From Saccharofermentans sp. (GTDB lineage: Bacteria; Bacillota_A; Clostridia; Saccharofermentanales; Saccharofermentanaceae): a stretch of DNA of 7,635 bases. The DNA is taken from contig JAILHX010000030.1 in NCBI GenBank assembly GCA_024695565.1, positions 1 to 7,635 on the forward strand, written 5' to 3'. The stretch's first letter is position 1, and each line of letters opens with the position of its first letter. Made by a program: the position numbers and the translations under genes. This document shows positions 1-5,286 of the stretch, in pieces. The notes under the pieces were generated by a model, which had not been told where the DNA came from, searched no databases, and saw only the letters and a program-made list of their open reading frames with translations.

Positions 1-12
1 CTTAATTGTCAT
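1..12 (-). CDS. groES: Co-chaperonin GroES, first four codons only (runs off the left edge)
   Basis: Only ATG and three further codons (MTIK) lie inside the window; the gene reads leftward out of it. A GGAGG sits 8 nt before the ATG. A near-consensus promoter and a CIRCE operator lie just upstream, the usual arrangement for HrcA-controlled chaperone operons in Firmicutes. CIRCE mainly controls groESL and hrcA-grpE-dnaK. GroES proteins typically begin with M-x-I-K/R-P-L, so MTIK fits groES well, whereas DnaK and HrcA begin differently. GroES would be the 10-kDa lid of the GroEL folding chamber in the cytoplasm, with groEL expected directly after it. The identification is inferred from the operator plus four residues; another CIRCE-controlled gene cannot be excluded. 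Confidence 0.7.
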
Positions 13-20
13 AAAAAAGA

Positions 21-25
21 CCTCC
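21..25 (-). promoter_or_regulatory. Ribosome binding site of groES
   Basis: Reads GGAGG on the minus strand, 8 nt before the ATG at 12-10. It fixes the start of the gene cut by the left edge. Confidence 0.8.
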
Positions 26-43
26 AATACTGTGAAATTGCGA

Positions 44-70
44 TTAGCACTCATTAGGCTCAAGTGCTAA
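44..70 (-). promoter_or_regulatory. CIRCE operator (HrcA binding site)
   Basis: On the plus strand the sequence is TTAGCACTC (44-52), a 9-nt spacer (53-61) and AAGTGCTAA (62-70). The CIRCE consensus is TTAGCACTC-N9-GAGTGCTAA, so 17 of 18 arm positions match; the only difference is A for G at 62. It lies between the -10 box and the ribosome binding site of the leftward gene, covering the likely transcription start and early leader. HrcA repressor bound there would block transcription until heat stress inactivates it. Spacing and near-perfect arms make chance very unlikely. Confidence 0.95.
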
Positions 71-79
71 CCACAACAA

Positions 80-108
80 AATATAATTCTTAACCGTCAG
101 CATGTCAA
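80..108 (-). promoter_or_regulatory. SigA-type promoter of groES
   Basis: On the minus strand, TTGACA (108-103) is a perfect -35 box. It is followed by 17 nt and TATATT (85-80), which differs from TATAAT at one position. Initiation would fall near 72-75, at the edge of the CIRCE element, which is the expected geometry for HrcA repression of a housekeeping promoter. Confidence 0.9.
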
Positions 109-170
109 TACGAAAATCAAAAAAAGTCAAAAACTGCCTAAGAGTCGAAAAACAAAGCTTTTAAAACAAT

Positions 171-203
171 AACTGCCAACAAACTCTTGATCTGTTGGCA
201 GTT
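171..203 (-). terminator. Rho-independent terminator of the surface-protein gene, possibly bidirectional
   Basis: An 11-bp perfect stem (171-181 with 193-203) encloses an 11-nt loop and starts 8 nt after the TAA stop of the surface-protein gene. Read on the minus strand, the stem is followed by ATTGTTTTAAAAG, a moderately U-rich tail. On the plus strand it is followed by TGCTTTTTTATTG, a better U-tract, but no plus-strand gene is seen upstream. It insulates the surface-protein gene from the groES promoter at 80-108. Confidence 0.85.
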
Positions 204-210
204 TGCTTTT

Positions 211-2448
211 TTATTGTTTTTCTTCGCGTTTCTTATTCCGCATGAGTATCAGCATACTGCAGGCTGACAGTATCATGACCGTTCCCGCGATTGCCGTTAC
301 ACCGATCATCTCACCTGTAGACGGAACGTCAGTTGTTCCCGCAGCCTTCTTAACGATCGTTACTGTCGTAGTAATCGAATTATCCGAGAAATTGATAAGG
401 ATCGTATGCTTTCCTTCACTCAATGTCTTGAGAAGATCACTCTTAAAAGTAATTACTGTACTTCCGCTCGAAGCAGGTGCCTGCTCGTCAGTAAGTTTAG
501 TGCCGTCTATAGCTGAATATTCATAACGGTCAAAGCTGTGATCACCATCTTCATCGCTCTTTACGGTAACCACCAGATCAGGATCTCCTTCAGTCCAGGT
601 CGCATCACCGCCGCTTACAACTGTATATGTGAAAGGACCTGTGGATTTAGCAGGCTCAACAGCAGGCTCTGGGGTTGCAGGCTCTACTGTTACGGGAGCC
701 GGTTCAGCAGGTTCTGCCGGAGTAACCGGATCAGCTGTTGTCGGTTCAACCGGATCAGCTGACGTTGGCTCAACGGGATCAGCCGGTTTTGCTTCAAAGA
801 CAGCCTTAACCGTTACATCCGATGTTCCGATCGTGAACTTATTATCTGTTATGGTCACTCCGCCTGATACTACCTGCCATTCCTTGAACTGATAACCTGT
901 ATTGGGAGTTGCCGTCAAAGTTACTTCCGTTCCTTCTGCGCCGGAAGAAACATCCGCAGTTGCTGTTCCGTTACCGTCGTTTGTTACCGTTACTGTGTAA
1001 GTAGGAACCGCATCGAAAGTATAAGTAAATGTCGTATCTGCGCTTATCGTTGCTGTGGAAGGATCTGTGTCCCATGAACCGCCTTCGTAATTGGGAGAAG
1101 CGATCATTCCGGTAGGGATACTTGCAGGCGATGAGTTCTTTATCACCGTCTCTATAACAGCATCTGTAGAACCGTCTGACCATGTTCCGTTAGCAACCTT
1201 ATAGGTTACTGTGCAGGTAGGCATCGTTATCTCAACAGGCTCGCTTGCGTAGTCTGTTTCCTTACCGTCGTGACCATCGTTGATGTCCTCTGCGAGGATA
1301 TATACATGGTAATCTGAACTCCATCCGTTACCAGGAAGGGTAAATGTACCGCTTGATGCTGTGCTTGCACCTAATTCACCATAAAGTATGATCTTTGCGC
1401 CGGCTGAATCCCATTTACCATCTGTAATAAGAATGGATGCGCGCGTCGCGTTTCCTTCATTTGCTCCCCCGATCTTATATGGTACGGTCACTGTTGTCCC
1501 CGATACAGCTACCTGCTGACCGGACGGAACCGCGATTGTTAGATTGCTATCACTTAAAGTGAGCTTATATGCGTTAGTTTCGTTTTCTACCGCAGTGGTA
1601 AAGATTATTGATTCTTGATTAATGTTTAAAGCGGGCGCGACACCGTACTTACCACTGACCACATTGTAGCTGCCCAGGCTACCTTCACTGTACAAGAAGC
1701 CCGCGACGTAATCGTAACCTGAGTCAGCAGAGCGAAGCCACCAATAGGCGGACGAGCCGCCTTTTTCTCGATTAGCAACTTCGTGCCAATCCCAAGAAGA
1801 ACCTGTGCTCCAGTCACCATCGCCGTCTTTATCTACCCATCCGCAATCAGATGAGTATCCATATGCCGGATTCATTACTTCTGATGCATCGAGAAGGAAT
1901 ACCTGGTCGTTTACACTTACTGGCGCCCCATAATTATATGTCAAAAACGGATCATATGTAAGACCACCATTGCCTGTACTTGTTGCAATTGCTGCTTTTT
2001 CCAGATCTGTAAATCCGTTAAGGAAAGAACCATTAAGGGTTGCTCGAATATTGCTGTCCGCCCATGAATTGGAGTACGGACTTGTGTTGTCAAAACAATC
2101 CATAAACAGCGTCTTATCACTGTCCAAGAACAGTGTTGATCCGCCGTATGCCGTTGTGCTCGGCGCCAATACACGGAACTTTATTGGGTCTTTTTCACTA
2201 TCACCGTCAACATCGTATTTTCCAAAATAGACATAACTTCCGGTCCAGGGATCATCTCCACTGCTGGGCTTAACAGGGGCTCCGATACCTGATACTCCAA
2301 GGTTAGTATTCCCCTGATCCTTTCCGCCTGCTGTTGCAGCCAGAACTGTGTCCTGCCCTACTGCCATCGGGATAAGCGTAAACGCAAATACTGCTGACAT
2401 TGTCACGGCAACGGTCTTGGTGAAGTGTTTTAAAGCTGAGGTTTTCAT
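211..2448 (-). CDS. Secreted cell-wall-anchored surface protein with DUF6273-like domain, InlB-type repeat and VPSTG sorting signal
   Basis: 745 residues, not recognised as a named gene. A Sec signal peptide (residues 1 to about 38: KH, K, hydrophobic core, cleavage near VLA/ATA) starts at ATG 2448, preceded by GGAGG 11 nt upstream; a TTG 48 nt further upstream has no ribosome binding site. Residues 70-285 resemble DUF6273: YFGKY, FRVL, LFLDS, then WWLRSADSG (236-244) and GVAPALNIN (269-277). Residues 290-410 form a beta-rich region ending VYILAEDIN. Residues 411-480 and 483-553 look like InlB/Listeria-Bacteroides repeats (second: GTEVTLTATPNTGYQFKEW). A Pro/Glu/Thr linker (554-601) follows, then a beta domain (605-700). 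The C-terminus has VPSTG (708-712), a hydrophobic segment (about 714-736) and a basic tail, a sortase signal with Val for Leu. Three Asp/Gly-rich loops could bind calcium. It forms its own transcription unit between two terminators. Function is unknown; adhesion or glycan binding is an inference. Confidence 0.88.
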   Translation of the reverse strand: MKTSALKHFTKTVAVTMSAVFAFTLIPMAVGQDTVLAATAGGKDQGNTNLGVSGIGAPVKPSSGDDPWTGSYVYFGKYDVDGDSEKDPIKFRVLAPSTTAYGGSTLFLDSDKTLFMDCFDNTSPYSNSWADSNIRATLNGSFLNGFTDLEKAAIATSTGNGGLTYDPFLTYNYGAPVSVNDQVFLLDASEVMNPAYGYSSDCGWVDKDGDGDWSTGSSWDWHEVANREKGGSSAYWWLRSADSGYDYVAGFLYSEGSLGSYNVVSGKYGVAPALNINQESIIFTTAVENETNAYKLTLSDSNLTIAVPSGQQVAVSGTTVTVPYKIGGANEGNATRASILITDGKWDSAGAKIILYGELGASTASSGTFTLPGNGWSSDYHVYILAEDINDGHDGKETDYASEPVEITMPTCTVTYKVANGTWSDGSTDAVIETVIKNSSPASIPTGMIASPNYEGGSWDTDPSTATISADTTFTYTFDAVPTYTVTVTNDGNGTATADVSSGAEGTEVTLTATPNTGYQFKEWQVVSGGVTITDNKFTIGTSDVTVKAVFEAKPADPVEPTSADPVEPTTADPVTPAEPAEPAPVTVEPATPEPAVEPAKSTGPFTYTVVSGGDATWTEGDPDLVVTVKSDEDGDHSFDRYEYSAIDGTKLTDEQAPASSGSTVITFKSDLLKTLSEGKHTILINFSDNSITTTVTIVKKAAGTTDVPSTGEMIGVTAIAGTVMILSACSMLILMRNKKREEKQ
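725..786. repeat. 24-bp tandem repeat inside the surface-protein linker
   Basis: Two copies of a 24-bp unit (725-748 and 749-772) match at 20 of 24 positions, and a partial third copy follows (773-786). The period is a multiple of three, and on the minus strand each unit encodes eight residues of the type SADPVEPT / TADPVEPT. It forms the stalk-like Pro/Glu/Thr linker between the InlB-type repeat and the membrane-proximal domain. Copy number could vary by slippage, changing stalk length without breaking the frame. Confidence 0.8.
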
Positions 2449-2459
2449 GATATTATCTG

Positions 2460-2464
2460 CCTCC
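2460..2464 (-). promoter_or_regulatory. Ribosome binding site that fixes the surface-protein start
   Basis: Reads GGAGG on the minus strand, 11 nt before ATG 2448-2446. The alternative TTG at 2496-2494 lacks such a site and would place 16 mostly non-signal residues before the signal peptide. Confidence 0.8.
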
Positions 2465-2602
2465 GTTTTCGAACCTGGGCAAGTGAAAATAAACAACTGA
2501 ATTTAGAATAAATTAAACATTCATAATAAATCAAGCATAATTAGTTATTGAATTACGAAAAACACGGAACTTTGTCCAATGAAAACTTGAACGCAGACTT
2601 TT

Positions 2603-2645
2603 TTGAGAGTATATAGGCCACTTTAACTACACTTTTTACTCTCAA
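2603..2645. repeat. Inverted repeat upstream of the surface-protein gene
   Basis: TTGAGAGTA (2603-2611) and TACTCTCAA (2637-2645) are perfect 9-bp inverted arms separated by 25 nt. On the minus strand the second arm is followed by A-rich sequence rather than a U-tract, so it is not an intrinsic terminator for the leftward genes. It lies 155-197 nt before the surface-protein ATG, where it could be a protein-binding dyad or a leader-RNA stem. Confidence 0.6.
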
Positions 2646-2673
2646 GGCATTTTTGTCATCTATCCAGATACAC

Positions 2674-2701
2674 AAAAGGGCCGCACAGTTGTGCAGCCCT
2701 T
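2674..2701 (-). terminator. Rho-independent terminator of the galE-LCP unit
   Basis: Begins 16 nt after the LCP stop codon. On the minus strand AAGGGCTGCAC pairs with GTGCGGCCCTT around a 4-nt loop, giving an 11-bp stem with one G-U wobble, followed by a TTTT run. The wobble becomes a C-A mismatch on the other strand, so the structure works best for leftward transcription, as expected from the gene order. Confidence 0.9.
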
Positions 2702-2717
2702 GATTATCAGTTGATCG

Positions 2718-4079
2718 CTAATGTACCAGATTCTCCAGTGGTATATCCGTATCGCAGGAATCCAGTGACGGCGCGTGATTCGGTATCCATACCTCGTCGA
2801 AATCAGTTGTCTCGCCATAGAAGTAGAGCTGAACGTAAGGAATAAGCGCATTCCAGTTAACTCTCATACTCCACTCATCACCGTATATGCCGGCATTGAA
2901 GCATCCCTCAATAGGAAGCTGCAGATACTGCATCTCGGCATTAGATAGCGAAGGCAGGAAGTCTAACGCGTACTTCTCGATATCTTCTTTTGGAATATTG
3001 GTTACGATAGCAGCGAAAACGTCATCCATAACGGCCATCTTATCTATCGCAGAGAGCTTCATGTATTGGGTCATCAGACTTCGCAATACCTCGATCTGAC
3101 GCTCCATTCTCTCGTAGTCACCGTTACCCGTATATCTGACTCTGGCATAAGCAACAGCCTGAATGCCGTTTACCCATGTGCCTTCGCCGGTGCTGTTGAT
3201 GAAAGCAGCGCTGTTGCCGTAGATTGCGGTAATGTGCTGGTTCGCATAATATGCTTCGCTGGAAGTCATGTTTACATATACGCCGCCAACAGCATCAATG
3301 ATCTGGGCCATGTGGCTGAAGTTAACATATGCATAACCGTCGATCTTGATCCTTAAGCTTCCTTCAACGGTTGCCTGCAGAAGGTCAGGTCCGCCATATG
3401 ACATAGCAGCATTGATCTTATGCGGTGTTGAATAACCCGGGAAGAAAGCATAAGAGTCTCTGGCAATTGACAAGAGCTTGATAGTGCCCTGGTTAGAGTC
3501 GATAGACATAACAACGATAACGTCAGCTCTTTCGCCTGTTCCTGACTCATTGTAGTTCTTGGAACGGCTGTCGATACCTATAAGAAGGAAATTCTTGATA
3601 GGCTCAGACTGGATGACTTCATATTGCGTTGTCTCGGTAACGTCACTTAACGCAACTGTCTCACCATGCTCGTTTACGATTGTGATGACAGCGTTAGAAG
3701 CAGTTGTGTTATATGTGATACGGCTCAAAAGGTAGTCCTTGTACCAGAAGAAGAAACAAACGATTCCTACTACAACACCTAAGAGAGCTGCTATGGTACC
3801 GATGATGATACGGAGCTTCAAGTGCTTCTTCTTAATGTCTCCGCCCTTCTTGCTGTTAGCTACTGCGGTCTTCTTCGAAAAACCGTACTGCTCAGCTTCT
3901 TCGATCCTGGCTTTTCTGGAAGCTCTGGTTACTTCCTGCTTATAGATCTCTTCAAGTTCGCTCTCGGGAATATTCTTCTGAGAGGAGAATTTGGAAGTAT
4001 CGGTGAATTCCGAGTCCATCTGTCTGGAATGCTCGGGCTTCGGAACCGATAAATGTCTGTTTTTCTCGTTAAAGTCCAT
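2718..4079 (-). CDS. LytR-CpsA-Psr (LCP) family cell-wall glycopolymer transferase
   Basis: 453 residues, single-pass membrane protein. A long, charged cytoplasmic segment (1-87) precedes one membrane helix (about 88-113), and the rest is extracytoplasmic. The LCP catalytic domain spans about 163-340: FLLIGIDSR (164-172), RADVIVVMSID (184-194), LLSIARDSY (202-210), HKINAAMSYGGP (220-231), GGVYVNM (265-271) and ARVRYTGNGDYERMERQ (312-328). The conserved Asp and Arg residues of the pyrophosphate- and metal-binding site are present. LCP enzymes move undecaprenyl-linked teichoic acid, capsule or other glycopolymers onto peptidoglycan. The 24-nt gap to galE upstream suggests co-transcription and a shared role in surface polysaccharide; a terminator follows directly. 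The Shine-Dalgarno is modest (GGCAGGA). Older annotations call this family transcriptional attenuators, which the extracellular catalytic domain argues against. The family is secure; the exact polymer is unknown. Confidence 0.93.
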   Translation of the reverse strand: MDFNEKNRHLSVPKPEHSRQMDSEFTDTSKFSSQKNIPESELEEIYKQEVTRASRKARIEEAEQYGFSKKTAVANSKKGGDIKKKHLKLRIIIGTIAALLGVVVGIVCFFFWYKDYLLSRITYNTTASNAVITIVNEHGETVALSDVTETTQYEVIQSEPIKNFLLIGIDSRSKNYNESGTGERADVIVVMSIDSNQGTIKLLSIARDSYAFFPGYSTPHKINAAMSYGGPDLLQATVEGSLRIKIDGYAYVNFSHMAQIIDAVGGVYVNMTSSEAYYANQHITAIYGNSAAFINSTGEGTWVNGIQAVAYARVRYTGNGDYERMERQIEVLRSLMTQYMKLSAIDKMAVMDDVFAAIVTNIPKEDIEKYALDFLPSLSNAEMQYLQLPIEGCFNAGIYGDEWSMRVNWNALIPYVQLYFYGETTDFDEVWIPNHAPSLDSCDTDIPLENLVH

Positions 4080-4103
4080 ATTATCCTGCCTTATTACTTA
4101 AGT

Positions 4104-5126
4104 TCAGTCTTTAAGTCCTTCCGGATTCATTGTCTGCCACTTCCAGCAAGATGAGCACATCTCATCTATACCGTATTTAGCCTTAAATCCAAGCACTTCT
4201 TCAGCCTTCGTAGTCGATGCATAGCAAACTGCGATATCACCGGCTCTTCTGGGTCCGAATACATGCTTGATCTTATGTCCGCATGCCTTCTCGAAAGCAG
4301 CGACAGCTTCCTTAACAGAAGTACCCTTGCCCGTGCCAAGATTAAACACGCTGACAGAATCCTCTGTTCTATCAAGGAATTTTATCGCTTTTACATGACC
4401 TTCTGCAAGGTCAACGACATGTATATAATCACGAAGACAAGTTCCGTCAGGGGTATCATAATCGTCACCGAACACAGTAAGACAGTCTAATGTGCCGCCG
4501 GCAACCTTAGATATATAAGGGAATAGATTATTAGGAATACCTCTGGGATCTTCACCGATAAGTCCGCTCTCATGGGCTCCTACGGGATTGAAATATCTTA
4601 ATAACACTACTTTCTTAGAAGGATCTGCTTTTGCAAAATCTCTTAATACCTGTTCAAGCATCCACTTGGTCCAGCCATAAGGATTTGTGCAGACACCAAG
4701 AGGGCTCTCTTCAGTAAAGGGAACATCCTCGCTGGATCCGTAAACCGTGGCAGATGAACTGAAAACGAGCTTATTTACGCCAAATTCAGTCATGAGACGG
4801 CAGACCGTGATCATGCTTCCGATGTTATTCGAATAATAATCGAGAGGTATCTGAACAGATTCGCCTACTGCCTTAAGCCCTGCAAAATGAATGATCGCAT
4901 CGATCTTATTCTCTTCGAAAACCTTGCGAAGGGCATCCTGATCACAGCAATCAACGTTGTAAAACTTAAATCTCTTACCTGTAATCTTTTCCAAGCGGTT
5001 CTGAACTTCCATCTTACTGTTGGAAAGATTATCGGCAATAACTACGTCATAACCGTTCTCGTGAAGGGCTATTACGGTATGAGAACCGATATAACCGTTT
5101 CCGCCTGTAACTAATACTGTCGGCAT
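4104..5126 (-). CDS. galE: UDP-glucose 4-epimerase
   Basis: 340 residues, matching the usual GalE length of about 338. It interconverts UDP-glucose and UDP-galactose with bound NAD in the cytoplasm, serving the Leloir pathway and supplying galactose for surface glycans. It is an extended SDR fold: the Rossmann motif TGGNGYIGSH is at 7-16, FSSSATVYG (122-130) carries the catalytic Ser/Thr region, and Y150 and K154 form YxxxK in PYGWTK. RYFNPVGAHESGLIGEDP (177-194) is the GalE substrate signature, and PRRAGDIAVCYA (292-303) is the C-terminal one. The start is ATG 5126, with GGAG 5 nt upstream and the Rossmann fold beginning at once; the frame extends 16 codons further but that stretch is not GalE-like. 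It is the first gene of the leftward unit, with the LCP gene 24 nt downstream. A related UDP-sugar epimerase (for example acting on UDP-GlcNAc) is possible but less likely. Confidence 0.95.
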   Translation of the reverse strand: MPTVLVTGGNGYIGSHTVIALHENGYDVVIADNLSNSKMEVQNRLEKITGKRFKFYNVDCCDQDALRKVFEENKIDAIIHFAGLKAVGESVQIPLDYYSNNIGSMITVCRLMTEFGVNKLVFSSSATVYGSSEDVPFTEESPLGVCTNPYGWTKWMLEQVLRDFAKADPSKKVVLLRYFNPVGAHESGLIGEDPRGIPNNLFPYISKVAGGTLDCLTVFGDDYDTPDGTCLRDYIHVVDLAEGHVKAIKFLDRTEDSVSVFNLGTGKGTSVKEAVAAFEKACGHKIKHVFGPRRAGDIAVCYASTTKAEEVLGFKAKYGIDEMCSSCWKWQTMNPEGLKD

Positions 5127-5131
5127 ATTAT

Positions 5132-5135
5132 CTCC
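5132..5135 (-). promoter_or_regulatory. Ribosome binding site that fixes the galE start
   Basis: Reads GGAG (within TTGGAGATAAT) on the minus strand, 5 nt before ATG 5126-5124. It supports the 340-residue GalE over a start 48 nt upstream. Confidence 0.75.
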
Positions 5136-5139
5136 AATC

Positions 5140-5159
5140 TTTGCGAATTCTATCGCAAA
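5140..5159. promoter_or_regulatory. Inverted repeat TTTGCGA-N6-TCGCAAA in the galE leader
   Basis: Perfect 7-bp arms (5140-5146 and 5153-5159) flank a 6-nt spacer, giving a 20-bp dyad that ends 4 nt upstream of the galE GGAG. The size and symmetry suit a dimeric helix-turn-helix repressor. As RNA it would be a short hairpin next to the ribosome binding site. The regulator is not identifiable from this window. Confidence 0.5.
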
Positions 5160-5201
5160 AACATTTAACCACAAAAATTTTTAAATTAAAACTAATTCCG
5201 C

Positions 5202-5234
5202 ATATTTGCACCATTTTCGAAAGAACGCAAATAT
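5202..5234. promoter_or_regulatory. Inverted repeat ATATTTGC-N17-GCAAATAT between the divergent units
   Basis: Perfect 8-bp arms (5202-5209 and 5227-5234) are separated by 17 nt. Almost at the same centre lies the palindrome TTTCGAAA (5215-5222). It sits midway between galE and the response regulator, where both promoters are expected. It could be an operator for the adjacent OmpR-type regulator or another dimeric protein; this is inferred from position and symmetry only. Confidence 0.5.
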
Positions 5235-5276
5235 TTTTTCAGTTAAAATATTCTTGTAACGCATAAAATCATTTTT

Positions 5277-5280
5277 GGAG
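5277..5280 (+). promoter_or_regulatory. Ribosome binding site of the response regulator
   Basis: GGAG followed by 6 nt (TAACTA) before ATG 5287, which fixes this start. Confidence 0.8.
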
Positions 5281-5286
5281 TAACTA

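Larger units (their letters stand above)
2449..2673 (-). promoter_or_regulatory. AT-rich leader and promoter region of the surface-protein gene
   Basis: About 225 nt between the LCP terminator and the surface-protein ATG hold no gene. The best -10-like hexamers on the minus strand are TATTAT (about 2527-2522) and TATACT inside the inverted repeat (about 2613-2608); neither has a good -35 at 16-18 nt. A weaker pair, TTGATT and TATTCT, is separated by 18 nt further downstream. The promoter is therefore present by logic, since a terminator lies upstream, but is not pinned down. No riboswitch consensus was recognised. Confidence 0.4.
5127..5286. promoter_or_regulatory. Divergent intergenic region between galE and the two-component genes
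   Basis: 160 bp, very AT-rich, no gene. It must hold both promoters. For the rightward unit, TAAAAT (5244-5249) is a fair -10 box at a suitable distance from the start codon, but the hexamer 17 nt upstream (AAGAAC) is a poor -35, which would fit an activator-dependent promoter. For galE the best -10-like hexamer is TTTAAT (5190-5185, minus), also without a good -35. Two inverted repeats are listed separately. Confidence 0.6.

Noticed and set aside
171..203. Terminator for a plus-strand gene entering from the left
   Set aside because: The plus strand has a good U-tract, but bases 1-170 hold no plus-strand gene, and the minus-strand surface gene ends 8 nt away; the structure is assigned to that gene.
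725..786. CRISPR-like or intergenic direct repeats
   Set aside because: The repeats are contiguous with no spacers, in frame and within a coding linker.
538..892. Plus-strand reading frames opposite the surface-protein linker
   Set aside because: Low-complexity antisense of the Pro/Glu/Thr linker, no ribosome binding site, no recognisable domain.
2449..2496. Longer surface protein starting at TTG 2496
   Set aside because: No ribosome binding site precedes it, and it would put 16 extra residues in front of a normal signal peptide; ATG 2448 has GGAGG.
2449..2673. c-di-GMP or other riboswitch in the long surface-protein leader
   Set aside because: Such leaders often precede adhesin genes, but I could not find a matching conserved core; only the simple inverted repeat is supported.
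2718..4079. LytR transcriptional regulator
   Set aside because: The protein has a membrane helix and an extracytoplasmic LCP catalytic domain and no DNA-binding domain.
5127..5174. Longer GalE with 16 extra N-terminal residues
   Set aside because: GalE begins directly with its Rossmann strand at the ATG at 5126, which has a GGAG site; the extension covers the 20-bp dyad and has no family support.
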